From contig JAWWNJ010000021.1 of the NCBI GenBank assembly GCA_037176885.1, forward strand, positions 2,170,001 to 2,234,000: a DNA stretch of 64,000 bases, written 5' to 3'. A program made the translations under genes and the position numbers. Under the pieces are notes generated by a model. The model worked only from the letters and a program-made list of their open reading frames with translations. It did not search any database and had not been told where the DNA came from. Position 1 is the stretch's first letter. Every line of letters starts with the position of its first letter. This DNA is from Favolaschia claudopus. Its lineage: Eukaryota > Basidiomycota > Agaricomycetes > Agaricales > Mycenaceae. This document shows, one piece after another, positions 11,141-22,352 of the stretch.

Positions 11141-12069
11141 GTCTCAGGTTTTCCGCCCATTGTACTGGGTAGCCAGAAGGGGAAAATGACGAAAAAGAAA
11201 TGAAAAAGAGAGAGAAAAGGGAGAATTCAAGGGATCTAAAGGCAACTCTTCCGCTTGTCTGTGTAAGTTCTCACCAGACTTCACTTTCAAATTCGGGTTT
11301 CAGTTTGCGTTGCTCATCGACTCAACTTCATTCATTCAGTTCAAGAACAACAATTGAATTTTAGGATTCAAAGATCGACAAAAATTTACATTCAGACCCA
11401 CGCAGAGTACAGTATTTAGTGAGTAGTGTTGCATATAATAAAAGAATCCCCTTCGAGTCCAGGCACGAGAAATGTACTGCCGAACACAGTTACTGGGGAG
11501 GTTATTGGGGATGGAGACAGCGAACACACGGGAATTCGCATTTTAATCCCGTGAACGGCAGACAGACGTGGAGGATTACAGGTACTGGATGTTGTTCTTC
11601 CTTCCCATGCGGTTGAAACACGCCGACTCGGGATTTTTGGAGGAGGAGCGACTGAATCTGGTAAGAACGAAGACAGGTGGTCCACGGAGCTCTGAATCGG
11701 TGATTTGTGTAGAGAGAGAGCCTAGAAATTCAGCATGAGTCCCGGGTATGCAGGCCAGGCAAAAGAAGCATAGAGAAAGCAGTATAGAGAACGCAGTGGC
11801 CGAGATGAAGGTGGATGCACATAATGTGACGTGATTGTCACATCATCAATGCACATAACTATGGCGGGCAACTCGTCGGCTCGCTACACTTGCTCCAGAC
11901 AATTCAGTACGGCTTTTTTTAGCCAAACATAGTCAATATCATCTGCAATGGTTTCACAAATATTTTCAGAACCTGAAGTGATGCAGAAACAGAAAATCTA
12001 CGGTTTCGGATTATGTGCTCCGAGTGGCTGTGCATTATGTGCGTTAAGTGCACCCAGCTGATCGGACGG
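11141..12069. other. Intergenic, no supported gene
   Basis: Small open frames only (for example minus 11416-11685). The segment 12030-12066 (gtgcacccagctgatcgg, then acggttaacc) resembles 28100-28140, so the LTR-like repeat family may extend left to about 12000. Confidence 0.25.
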
Positions 12070-12368
12070 TTAACCAGGTCTCAGAGGTCTCTGAGAGCAT
12101 ATAAAATGAGGGAGTAGATCAGTGGTGACCTAAATTAGGCATGTTCCGTAAGCTCACATGACTGATTGATTGATTGCATCACTGATGTCTCAAATCGGGC
12201 CCGCGGAGAAAGTATTTATTGTGAGTTTTGAGCGGAAGAATCCCTCTTGAGGGATTGTACTACTATCTAATCGGAGTGTTTTGGCCAGAGGATCAGTCGT
12301 GGGAAGGTTTTGATCAGGTGAAATAAATTTCGTTCTTGTTTGGTGGTGTTTAGGCCGAGCGCACCATA
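12070..12368 (+). repeat. LTR-like promoter repeat (candidate solo LTR)
   Basis: The reverse complement matches 29529-29696 plus 30238-30378, that is, the 29.5-kb copy without its nested insert, so this copy is the empty form. On this strand a TATA-like catataaaatgag (about 12100) is followed by the body and the end gccgagcgcacca. The TATA box and dispersed copies suggest an LTR or other promoter-bearing repeat; no canonical TG...CA pair or duplication was confirmed. Confidence 0.45.
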
Positions 12369-13295
12369 GAAGAGAAATCGGTTTTGTGACTGTGCTTCAT
12401 TCATGTTCATTTAGATCTATGAGAGGCGGACATAGTTCTGTGTGGGTGAGGAGAAAGCGGGTATATAGTAACCGGCTGGCTCCTGCGAAGGGATCACTGC
12501 GTTTAGCCGGTACGTCCACGGCACTTGGCCGACTTTGTCCGATCATGGTAGATCCCCGTCGGCAGGCTTGTAGACGTGGGTTGGATCGATCAAAATCTGC
12601 GGATTTCGGGCGACATGGACCGATCATTGGCCGATCTTGAGCGCCTGTCAACGCCGGCGAGGCGCTCCCAGCCGTATGACCGCCGAGAAACCCTTAAAGG
12701 GGGGGCAGGTAGACGTGTTCTCTATGATGCACCACATCCTGACCATCGGAATATTGGCCCTTTCTCTCGCTTTTGAATCTGAGAATCAAAAATGAATTAC
12801 CCGGAACACGACAATCAAGGGAATAGCTCACCGGTGGCCAAGGTCATCGAGGTACCTTCGTGCGGTCCAGATACTGATCAGTTCTTGCAGATGATTGCGA
12901 AGATCCGTAGCCAAGTCCTCATCTGCCAACACATTTTCCTTCCAGCGTCCATACGGATTGACGGGCAAAACCTTGCGACAAGAGATGTACTAAGAAAGAT
13001 AACCAGGTAGCCCAAACCGACGCAGGAAATAAGTGATGGTCACGCTGTATTTCACGTTTATTGACGACTGCCCCATATTTTGAATTTGATATAAAGTACT
13101 GAAACAACCCTGAAGATACATTCTGGTCCCATCAAGGTCCCATCAGAGCCAACAAAAATCGCTAATGATGTCCGCAAATGACTCAATCTGGATAAGCTCT
13201 GGCACGGCGTTGTGATCCACAATGTCCCCTTCTCCACTGCCCTCTCTTCCGCTGGTCAAATGAGGGTGTTGGGACTCTGACGGATGTCATGGGCG
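12369..13295. other. Intergenic, no supported gene
   Basis: Open frames on both strands around 12386-12776 and 12792-13107 overlap each other and show no domain. Confidence 0.2.
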
Positions 13296-13656
13296 TACAG
13301 TGGCGGCAAGATTACTTTGCTTGCCTTTTATGGAAATTCCCATCAATTCGGACCTTTTCATACATTGTCCGGAGGACATAGAAGGATATTCTACATGAAA
13401 ATATGATATACCCTCCACTTGAACCAATTTTACTGTGGCGTTTTCCGCCAGGTTTGCGGCAGACCATGTTCAGATGTTGGCACCATCAGTGGCTCAATAA
13501 CAAATTGCGAAATTGAAAGCTCTGAGTGGACTGTATTGTACGTCTGAACACATCTACCACGAAAAATTCTGTCCACATTGTGCATAGTAAGGGAAAAGGT
13601 CGAAATTGATGGGAATTTCCATAAAAGGCAAGCAAAGTGATCTTGCCGCAACTGTA
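13296..13656. mobile_element. 361-bp TA-MITE with long inverted ends
   Basis: Arms of about 60 bp: TACAGTGGCGGCAAGAT, ACTTTGCTTGCCTTTT, ATGGAAATTCCCATCAATT, with a few mismatches. The TA ends are part of the repeat. A right-arm fragment of the same family is at 50150-50263 next to the copia element. Confidence 0.85.
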
Positions 13657-14931
13657 CGCGACTTGTGCTCGTAATGTCGAAAAGCGTTAGAAACAGGAAT
13701 TTCGCAAGAGACATCGCTCATGGTAGAGGTCTTCCTTTCTAATTTTAATTACATTCAATATAAGTATACTCGTGGTGCGAATAAATCATGGTCCCTTGGT
13801 TTTGAGCGCCATCTTGGCCGGCTCTCCTCGGCGCAATCATCACATATGGATCTGATGCCCAAGTCAACACAAGTTCGTATGACTTCGTTCTACTCGCGGT
13901 GCGATTAAGTCACGAGCCCTGGGTATTCAGCTCGATCCTGTCCGTGTGGGTAGATCCTGGTCCAATTCAATGTTCTGTATGCATGTAATGTAACCCAATG
14001 GTTGGGTTCCAGCCATCAATTTTATCACAAAGGCTTGATCAAGCGCCATAAAAGGCAACACAATCAAACCCAAAATTTTCAACTCGGCAGGACATTTTTT
14101 TCGGAACTGTCTGTGTGTGCCATGTTCTAGCGACTGTTAAACAGATAGGATTCACAACTTGAATGGTGTAAAAAGGTGCAGCCGTTCGCGAGACATCGCG
14201 TCTTCAAGTTGTCTAATTTTCGCGGTTTTTTCCATTTTCGGCAGTTTTACGTCATTTTTGGCCAACTTGTCAGTGCGATATCTCGCGAACTGGGCTGTCG
14301 GTATACCCTCATACATTCCTTTTGGTTCCAGCGTAGTACCTCCGGCGGACGCGTATATGTCACGCTCTAGTTCCTCAGTCTTTTACTCCGACGACTGAGC
14401 TTGTGTCGTGCCCTCGCCTACTTCGGCTCGTGCTAACGACTCCGCTGCAGGTCGTCGTCCTCTCGCTGCGCTAGTCCTATACCTAAAGGTGTGATGCGAG
14501 TCGAATAAAGTAGCTTCTTGAGAGACTTGAGGGTTTGCTGAGCCAGCAGCCAGAACGGCGCTCGGCGTCGTAGGTCGTAAGAGTCGTAAGTTGTAAGCCG
14601 TTGTGACCCTTCGGAGAGGGACTGTATGACCCTCAATCGGGCTCCTGTAGCCTAGAAGTTGCGGGAGCAGTTATACGCATGCTCAGGCATCCAGCGGGTC
14701 CTGGGTTGGGTCTTCGGTGGTACCGCCACCGCTCGTTCTAACACTGTTGAGTTGACGGAGGTTAGAATTTCAACCATGGTGTACCCTGAAGGATACCATT
14801 GTTGTGCTAACCGAGCGCAACCCCACCACTTATGACACACCACTGGGGGAAGTGTTGTTGGCCTTTCGGAGCGTCTGTTTTCTTTGCTGAAAAGAATTTT
14901 TGCGATGGGATCGAGTCGTCATGCACCATTT
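13657..14931. other. Intergenic, no supported gene
   Basis: No protein domain or RNA gene was recognised. The minus-strand frames at 14433-14843 are short and featureless. Confidence 0.2.
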
Positions 14932-15237
14932 TCATCTTATCCGCAGGAATGTTACCCCCCGTATCAGCGTGAATGCTGTGAACGACTCGAAGGGCAGGGT
15001 CCAGGAGTTTGCAAACACATACAATGTGCAGGCGTCTCCTTTTTGGCAGTATCCGGCATCAAAGTACTTGCAGCGCTTGGCTGAGGAGCTAATCAGCACG
15101 AAAGGAAAGTATGTATGTCGGAAGTGCACGAACTGCGGTGGCTCCGCCGCCTCTGGTGTTGCCGCCCATCTTTGAAAGACATATGGTCGCAGCAACAATC
15201 GCAATAGGCCGCCAGCAAGCCAAGAACGTGTTGACAA
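14932..15237 (-). pseudogene. Degenerate CCCH zinc-finger fragment
   Basis: The frame contains KRCKYFDAGYCQKGDACTLYV, which resembles a CCCH finger (C-x7-8-C-x5-C-x3-H). The final His is replaced by Val and the next residues drift, so the finger would not be complete. No ATG or flanking domain anchors it. Probably a broken gene or gag-like remnant. Confidence 0.3.
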
Positions 15238-15284
15238 CGTGTTCGATTACCAAGCCACTCCCAGGGTCTCCACATGATTGGCTC

Positions 15285-15423
15285 TTTTTTTTTTTTGTAT
15301 CAGCATTTCTATACCGCAACAAGTACACTAACTACTAAGACGCGGTGCCACAAGGGCAATAAATAGTGAAAAGTAGCTCTAGGGGGGATCGTCCGTAGTT
15401 GGTAGAGTATAGTCTCGGAGTGA
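15285..15423 (-). mobile_element. Poly(A) retroposon with 12-bp target duplication
   Basis: CATGATTGGCTC occurs exactly at 15273-15284 and again at 15424-15435. Between them is a 139-bp insert that, on the minus strand, ends in twelve consecutive A. A long exact duplication plus a terminal poly(A) is the mark of LINE-mediated retroposition. The body (minus strand, starting GTCACTCCGAGACTATAC) does not match a snRNA or 5S that I recognise; it is a SINE-like or small-RNA copy. Confidence 0.7.
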
Positions 15424-15437
15424 CATGATTGGCTCAC

Positions 15438-15851
15438 CAGTGTTCGCCCGAAGGCCTAAGGCCTTAACGAATAAGATATTAATAAGGCCTTATTAAGGCC
15501 TTAATTAAGACCTTAACGATTTCGAATCCACTGGCGCAGACCTTAATTAAGGCCTTAAGCCCCCAGGTCCCCGGCTTTCCAAGGTGGTGAGAAGGAATTT
15601 ACTCACCAGGTTGTTTGTTTCAGCGATTTTGAGGGCTAATGTGCAAAATCACCGCTGCGAGGATCTGAGAATCGTCGCCGGTACTGGTCGGGAGGATGAT
15701 GCGGGACTCATCGGGAGTGATGCCTGCGCTGCCGACGGCCGTGCGAAATTCGGCTTAAGACCTTAACTGCCCTTAAGAATTAAGGCCTTAGCCCTTAATA
15801 AGGCCTTAAGACTTCCGGGACCCTGGAATTAAGGCCTTAAGGCGAACACTG
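15438..15851. mobile_element. hAT-like element rich in AAGGCCTTAA palindromes
   Basis: Ends CAGTGTTCGCC and its reverse complement. Inside, AAGGCCTTAA or close variants occur about ten times, clustered at both ends (subterminal repeats). GGCTCAC flanks the left end directly (15431-15437) and recurs four bases past the right end (15856-15862), compatible with a 7-8 bp duplication typical of hAT elements. No coding capacity. Confidence 0.55.
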
Positions 15852-16630
15852 TCCAGGCTCACGCAGTTGGCAACCCCCAAAAAGAATGGCCGTGGGGTTT
15901 TCAATATTTTCTGATCATGTACCGGGCTGAATTGGCTGAAATAAGTTGTAGAGATGGAAATATGATTATTCACTATCATCTAGGACAGCAAAATATTCAT
16001 GACTTTGTGTATCCCAGGGCCAACAGTCAATAAATAATTTAAATTGATCTCCTCACATTCCAGGCTACAAATTTGAACTAATTGCGAGACCATGTAACTT
16101 GACTTCAGAGTTACAACATATCGAGGTACGAGATACAGTAATTATGTTGTAGCGTCTGTCTACGAGAGACTACTTCAGAATCTGCAGCTGTACCGGAGCC
16201 TAAATTAAGCTGAGGCACACAAGAGGCGCAGAGCCAAAGCTCGCTCGGTCGATGCTTCGCACCAACCAACTGTTCCGGTGGGCTCGTTCCCCTACGCCGA
16301 AACGGCATCGGGGAGATCGCGACGGCGGGCTGATTGCACTTTCCGGCTAGTGAGTGCCGCTGATACGAAAACATTGCCGCTGATGCGGCTGCCAGGCGAA
16401 TCAGTGATTGATTGCTCGGATGAATTCATTACTTTGAGGAGATGAAAAGTGAAGATACTGGAGTCAAAGCGAGTAATAAGTCATCATCTGAAGAGAATTT
16501 CCAAGCCAAATCCGTCCGAGCCTCCGAGGCAAACTCGGAATTCCTTGTGGCCGCGGCAAAATCGAAGTCTCTTCTGATATGAGCTGACCTAGGCTGATAT
16601 GCGCTGACCAGCACTAAACGCTATCCCCCC
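15852..16630. other. Intergenic, no supported gene
   Basis: Begins with ggcaacccccaaaaaga, which also occurs near 5146. A short motif agcgtctgtctacgagagac near 16153 recurs with one change near 33683. No gene recognised. Confidence 0.25.
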
Positions 16631-16950
16631 AACAGGGAACTTCTCTATTCCGAGGGTGATGGCAAAACGGTCGAGATTCCCACGGTGGGTCATTGTTTTG
16701 CCTTCTCCAAGAGGAAATCCCTCGGCCGGGAAAACGCGTTTTCGGCACCCAGAAAAGCCTCGGAATTTGCTCGGAATGACCGATTTTTCCCAACAGGGAA
16801 CTTCTCTATTCCGAGGGTGATGGCAAAACGGTCGAGATTCCCACGGTGGGTCATTGTTTTGCCTTCTCCAAGAGGAAATCCCTCGGCCGGGAAAACGCGT
16901 TTTCGGCACCCAGAAAAGCCTCGGAATTTGCTCGGAATGACCGATTTTTC
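16631..16950. repeat. Two head-to-tail 161-bp repeat units
   Basis: Unit 1 starts aacagggaacttctctat at 16631 and unit 2 at 16792; the copies are nearly identical. Each carries inverted TATTCCGAGG / CCTCGGAAT segments near its ends and ends gaccgatttttc. The same family is present as another head-to-tail pair at 45333-45633 and as a diverged inverted copy near 42400-42540. Long open frames across it on both strands are repeat artefacts. Confidence 0.85.
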
Positions 16951-17206
16951 GGGGACACACAAGTTCGGCTACCCCACGTGATTTGACGCAATTAGTAGTC
17001 TTCAAGGGGAAGAGCCCTTCTGTGTAGAACGGTCTGCCTTCGCCCTCAGAGCTTAAATTCCGGCAAGAACTCCAAAATTGAGTGAGGAGTCCCCTAAATA
17101 CGGAAATAATTCATTTTGGCAGTCGCGCTCCTGGACTCATTGCAAAGTTTCTCTGACCTTTGAGCGTTGAAAATTTTAGGATGTATCTCGCTCTCACTCT
17201 GCACTC

Positions 17207-17566
17207 ATGCCTCCCACCAAGAAGAGCATTTGGGACCGTCTGAATCGTCTAAATGGACATAAGAAAGCCATCAAACGCGTCGCGGCAATCGCGTTAAGCC
17301 CTGTGAAAGCGCGTCCACAGACTTACCACACAACACTTGGAAAGGATTCTTTTGACAAAGAAAATCACCCTGTTAATTCCTCGACCCCAGAACCTCCCGC
17401 AGATCATCATACCGACGTATTCTTTCAGGGATCCAGAAACTCCAACAGCTGCACCTCTGGGCTTCCGACTCCGCGGAAAGCTCTCCACGGCCTTTTCTAC
17501 TGCTCAGAAAATGACCCATGTCCCATGTCTGTGGACGGGGCGAGGAAATCAAGTTTTTCAAGTTGA
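17207..17566 (+). CDS. Hypothetical protein, 119 aa, basic N-terminus
   Basis: ATG at 17207 in good context (ctcatgcctcc). The first 40 residues are strongly basic (MPPTKKSIWDRLNRLNGHKK), followed by a Ser/Thr/Pro-rich tail with DKENHPVNSSTPEPP. The upstream 200 bases look like a leader. No known domain; a nuclear protein is possible from composition alone. May be a first exon, since a downstream frame at 17337-17675 overlaps. Low certainty. Confidence 0.35.
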   Translation: MPPTKKSIWDRLNRLNGHKKAIKRVAAIALSPVKARPQTYHTTLGKDSFDKENHPVNSSTPEPPADHHTDVFFQGSRNSNSCTSGLPTPRKALHGLFYCSENDPCPMSVDGARKSSFSS

Positions 17567-17733
17567 AAAAAGAGAAGAAAAAAGGAGGAAAAGGGAGGGA
17601 ATTTCAAATTCAAGTTTGCGCTCGCCCCCATGTTTTCGTAGAGTATCCGGTATCGTAGAGCCCGCAGCGATGTGAATGCATCTTGATTTCCATGTCCAAA
17701 TCCGGCCGCGGCTTGAATTCAAGATTGCGGCAT

Positions 17734-18603
17734 GTCCTTAGTCTATTCGGGGCAGGTCCCGGTATGGAATTGTCGGAAAATCCGAAATCAGGTGATAGGG
17801 CCAAATATACCAATATCAAGCTTGATCAGGCTGTCAAGTTCGGGGTCGCCGGGTCGGTTAATAAGGTCCAAAAAAGACTTATAAACACTGATCAAGCTTG
17901 ACGGCCTGACATTGCTTGATAGGTCTTGATCAAGGTTGGGCGGGGAAAATGGTCAAAATGTAACAACTCTGTTGCGCTTTCTATTATAGTACCTATAATT
18001 ATGTACTTCTACTATAAGACTTCTACTTATTTACTATTTAAGTTGGACTTTATAAGTATTTCGCATCGCGCGGTTCGAACCCGCGCGACTAAGTAATAAA
18101 ATGACACTATAACCACTATGCTAAGAAACCTTTAACATAGTGTGGTGGTCTACGTCACATATCATGGTAATACTCCACTTGCAGGCGTGATATCACCATC
18201 AACTGGACTCTGTCCAATTCACTTGTGCGTGTCTTGACATGCATAAGTAGTTTATAATGTCATTGTACCTACAAATGTAGTCCCATAGACTCTGAGATCT
18301 GACAATTGAATTCTATCTTCAATTGAATTATAATATAAGTGGGTCATGAATTCACAAATTCACTTCCCATATCTTTATGAGGTGAGCTTACATGGACACT
18401 GTATACTTCAAGAATGAAAGTCTAAGTACATAGGGTGTGTTCATCCTGATACTACTTGACAGTGTTTGATATGGCTTGACCCTACTTGATCAAGCTTGAC
18501 ATCAGTTGATCAACGGCACTGGGAGCCTGATCAAGCTTGATACCCCCGTCAAGCCTCGTCAAGCTTGATCAGGTAAATTCGGATTTTCCGACAGACTAAG
18601 GAC
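17734..18603. mobile_element. Element with CAAGCTTGATCA subterminal repeats
   Basis: Inverted ends GTCCTTAGTCT followed on both sides by GTCGGAAAATCCGAA (the left side carries a 22-base insertion between the two blocks). AAGCTTGA-containing motifs recur near both ends: about 17817, 17889, 18486, 18533 and 18560. Clustered subterminal motifs are typical transposase-binding sites. The tRNA-like unit at 18060-18130 lies inside. Confidence 0.55.
18060..18130 (-). ncRNA. tRNA-like / SINE-type RNA polymerase III unit
   Basis: On the minus strand TTAGCATAGTGGTTA matches an internal box A and GGTTCGAACCC a perfect box B. The T-arm is an 8-bp perfect stem with a 6-nt loop. The acceptor stem does not pair and the anticodon arm is AT-rich, so this is not a convincing functional tRNA; a tRNA-derived SINE head or tRNA pseudogene is more likely. 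Confidence 0.5.
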
Positions 18604-20010
18604 GCAGCCAATGTAATTCAAGATATTTCTATTCAAGTGGTCGAGACCGGCCGCGGAGATTGCCAGCGGAAACAAAGACAAACTTTGTCGCGCTGGCGCC
18701 GTCTTCCCTTCCTTACCATTTCACCGACCTTTCTTCAATAACACACCCAGATTCCACTCTCCTTCAATCTCTCGCTCTTCTTCGAACTCAATTTCTACTT
18801 ACTGCCTGACTCCCTCTTCGGCCTAAAAACCTCGGTCCTCGAATGCCTCAATCCTAGTCGTCGCGATGTACATCTCTACCATCAAGAATTGAAAATATAT
18901 CTGCGTGTTGCTCCTGCAAGCTAATATTCAGCTCCAGCGGACCCAGTCCCTTGCGTCAATCCTCAATCGAAACATGGTAACGATATGTTATGGGCAAAGG
19001 TGCGTAACAACCACTTTTTTAATCTGTTAGCTTCAGTATAACCCTTTCTCAGTCTAATATCTCACATCTCCCACCTTCTCTGTGCATTGCTACTGCGGGC
19101 CGTTTTTACTTCATCGCCGTCTTATTCCGCTTCATCGCAATAGTCCATGCCCTCTACCCACCGCAGACGTCGCGCACGTTCACCAGAATAACCGCACATT
19201 CGCCTCCATACACGAGTTCGTGTTTTTGGAGTCGCGGTGCATTTTATCTGGAGAATTGCCGTCTTTTCTTGACAGAATGTGTGTCGACTCGTCCGAATTG
19301 TCAACGCCTTCGACATTCATCGTATAAGAAACAACTTATTACAAGCCACGTTACTCAACCTCCTCGCCTGTCTCAACGCCAACGCTGTGCACTTCTTCGA
19401 GTATCTGCGAGTACCTATCACACCACTGTTCCTGGCTTCATTAATGGAGTGTTCATCTCTGGCCGAGTTGCTTTCTCCTTTCTGTCGCAGAGAACGGGCG
19501 CTAACTTCCTCAAACTCATTCAACATTGTGTATGTGGCGGCGGGAATTAGTTCTTCAACATCTTGCGCATTTCCTACGAGTTGACATTATTTATCAGTTT
19601 GCATTAATTAAATTGCTGAAGAAGGAACCACGATGCCCTTCCTTGTAGGAAAATATGTACTCCAAGCAGAGGCGCTGGAAGTTTGAAACAGGACTATCTG
19701 TGCTTCTCACTAGCGAGGGTGAATATATGTGAAAAAAGGAATTATTACATGAACTGCTAAACACTGCTCCAATTAAACCTTGTTGAAGCCTTGAATCCAT
19801 TCAATCTGGCTGGAATGATTCGAAATGGCTCGCAGCAAATTTCAAGTGCCCTCCGCGCGTATACATCCCTCGAATGAGTCTAATCGTGGAACTCTAAGAT
19901 CGATCGCGAGTCGTTAGCTTGCGCCTTAAACGCACACCATTGGGAAGTCTGTGATCAAACAAGGAAAATACCCACCCAACTTATCAAGGCTGAAGCTCTC
20001 AAATGTTTTT
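18604..20010. other. Intergenic, pyrimidine-rich
   Basis: CT-rich, promoter-like sequence 18700-19150 with overlapping open frames to 19584 (for example plus 19082-19327, minus 19594-19800); none starts convincingly or carries a domain. Confidence 0.25.
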
Positions 20011-21252
20011 ATGTTTGAGAACAGGTTGAAGGTGAAGGGGTCACCGGGAATTGATCAGGCCGACGGCCATCATGCGCGGGTGCAGTCCGATGCCCAAATC
20101 AGGACATGGGCGTCCACAGCCATCGCACATGAGCCCAAAATTCAAAACCCCGCTGATGATGTCGCGTCGACGTATACATTTCCGGCTCCCCATCCACCCT
20201 CTATGCTGGCTGAATCTAACGACAAGAATCACAATCTGGAGAATGAGATTATTCCTCCGGAATTTGACGAGCTTTGCGCACGGGAAGCCGGAGATTTTAT
20301 TGGTGATGGATACCCTCGGCCACCTCCACCAGAGACCTTTGTCGAACGGATGGCAGCTCTTGGCGCTAAACAAATTCTTGCTGTTGCTCCCGACATCACT
20401 TCAGCCCAAGCCGCACTCACAGACATCTCGCTCTTTCTCCGTGGCCCAAGTCGAGGCGCATGCGGCGGATATAAATCTCCCGAATTGAGTGATTGGGTTC
20501 GCGTCCGGATGGAAGGTATTCGCAGCCATTTATCTCAATATACGACTCCAAATTCCGTCACATATAGAAAGTGGGGAGCTTCTGCACGACAAGCTGCCAT
20601 TGCGATCGGTCGAGATGTTCATTGTGCTCGGATATTTGCTAGCCTCAGTCGAGAATATATTGGTTCTCGCAAGGTATTGCCGGTGAATCCATACGGTCGC
20701 TGGAAGACCTCAATGATGTCGAACGGGGATTTGGCCAATGATGTCCGTAATCATCTGCAAGAGCTGGGGAATTTTATTACAGCCGACAAGCTCGTTGATT
20801 TCTTGAGCCGGGAGGACGTGATGGAAAAGCATGGCATTGACACAAAGATTACGGTTCGAACAGCGCGAAGATATTTGAATGAACTTGGATATCGGTGAGT
20901 TACACTTTGAAAGTGATATATCCGAGCGTGAAACAAATCTTTGCTCAGATTCAAGGCGGTAAAGAAGAGGGCTTCCAAGACCGTTCGTGTGTCTTTGAAG
21001 CGGACGGTTCCGAATCTTCACGCGAAGATGCTCTGGAACACGGCTCTGGCAGCCGTTCCGCTGGATTCCATGCGTCGCTTCGTAATTCGCGCTCACCGTT
21101 TTGCTGACGCCTACCGCCATGGGTTGGATGGTGCGCAGGCTGCTTGGGCTGCCCGGAAATATAGAGGACATCGTACACTTCCAGCAGATTTCAAAAAAGA
21201 GATGGAAGCCGCAGGAATTGGTCGGGGAGGGAACGCAAATGCTGGGTTATAG
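20011..21252 (+). CDS. Fungal DDE transposase-derived gene lacking the catalytic core
   Basis: Two exons, 20011-20894 and 20949-21252, joined by a 54-nt GTGAGT...CTCAG intron; the splice keeps frame (LGYR/FKAVKKRA) and gives 395 aa. The open frame extends 60 bases upstream without ATG, so 20011 is the first ATG. The middle (YRKWGASARQAAIAIG ... GDLANDVRNHLQELGNF ... ITVRTARRYLNELGYR) is the HTH-type N-terminal half of a transposase-like family common in mushrooms. The C-terminal 90 residues (DSMRRFVIRAHRFADAYRHG, AAWAARKYRGHRTLP) resemble the extreme C-terminus of the same family. The DDE block, normally several hundred residues between them, is absent, and the intron sits at that junction. 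No internal stop or shift: either a recent internal deletion or a retained DNA-binding protein. Confidence 0.7.
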
Positions 21253-22352
21253 TACTTTTTGTTGTAAAATGCGGACTAGTCTCTCAAATCTCGACCAAAT
21301 ATCTTGAATAAAAATATGGATTGCTCCTTGGGTACCTATACACAGAACGGCTCAATGTCATTTGCCGACCCGATGGCTCTTTTTGTTTCGTGGACTTTGT
21401 GCGGTCCACGCTCTATCACACTTGCCTTGGCTCAGCCTGCAAAGAACTTGCGGAATTTCGTAATCAGCTGGGCTTAGGCGATGACAGTAAAGTGGAGTCA
21501 GGCCGGACAATATTGCCTCCATTTTGATTTTGATTTTGACGAGACGAGCTGACGAGCTCAGAATTGAGCACGCCTTGTAGGAGGGTGCTAGGAGTAAAAG
21601 AGTGGGAGGGATGTACTGCACCTTCCAAATGCCGTAATACCAGTTTTGACATCACCGAATTTTGGCAGCGTTGCCGACCACCACGGATATGTACTTATCG
21701 GGTGGAACGTAGGCTGTGTATGCCGGTTCCCGGCCTGCAGGAGGGGGAGCTTGTGTGTATTCTGTCTACTTACGTTAGAGCCAAAACATAATGCATATGA
21801 TATTTGCGGAAGAAATGGAAGGAAACCAAAAGGAAACATTGTGTGCGTGTGTGTGTGTGTGTACCGTTGTGGGGGTGTGGAGCGGATCCAGATTTTGTAC
21901 CTTCTCCCTGGCGCTCGAGTCATTCGTCTCGCCCGAGCCAACCAGCGCGTTGAAATCGACGCGGGAAGCGACGGCGCATCTGTTGGCTGTTATCCAGGGT
22001 TATGGTAATTACAGATTAGGAAGGAGCTCCGAGCCCTCTCGGATTGTGGCTAAAGCCTGGCTTGGAGCTAGCGGCTGCGGACCAGTGGGCTCCCCACGAA
22101 GACACCACCTTGAACATGTCATTGCGTACTGGAGCTCGCGGACTCTGCGACTTAAGTTTCAACCTTTCATTGAGGGTGAGCAGGTGATGTTGAGACCATG
22201 CTATGGGCGGGGAATCGTCTAATAAAGTCGGAGCATCATGCGATGGAATTCCGGGCAGCCTAGACGACGGTCTACATTGGAGTGTCCGGGTAGGAATTAT
22301 CTACGCCCAAGATTTGCCAACACTGGGAAGTGAGGCGGGGTGGGAGACTACA
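21253..22352. other. Intergenic with a short GT microsatellite
   Basis: A (GT)n run lies at about 21841-21863. Overlapping frames on both strands have no domain. Confidence 0.3.

Noticed and set aside
16589..17005. Long open frames on both strands across 16.6-17.0 kb and 45.2-45.8 kb
   Set aside because: They follow the tandem repeat units and repeat the same residues; the reading frames are by-products of the repeats.
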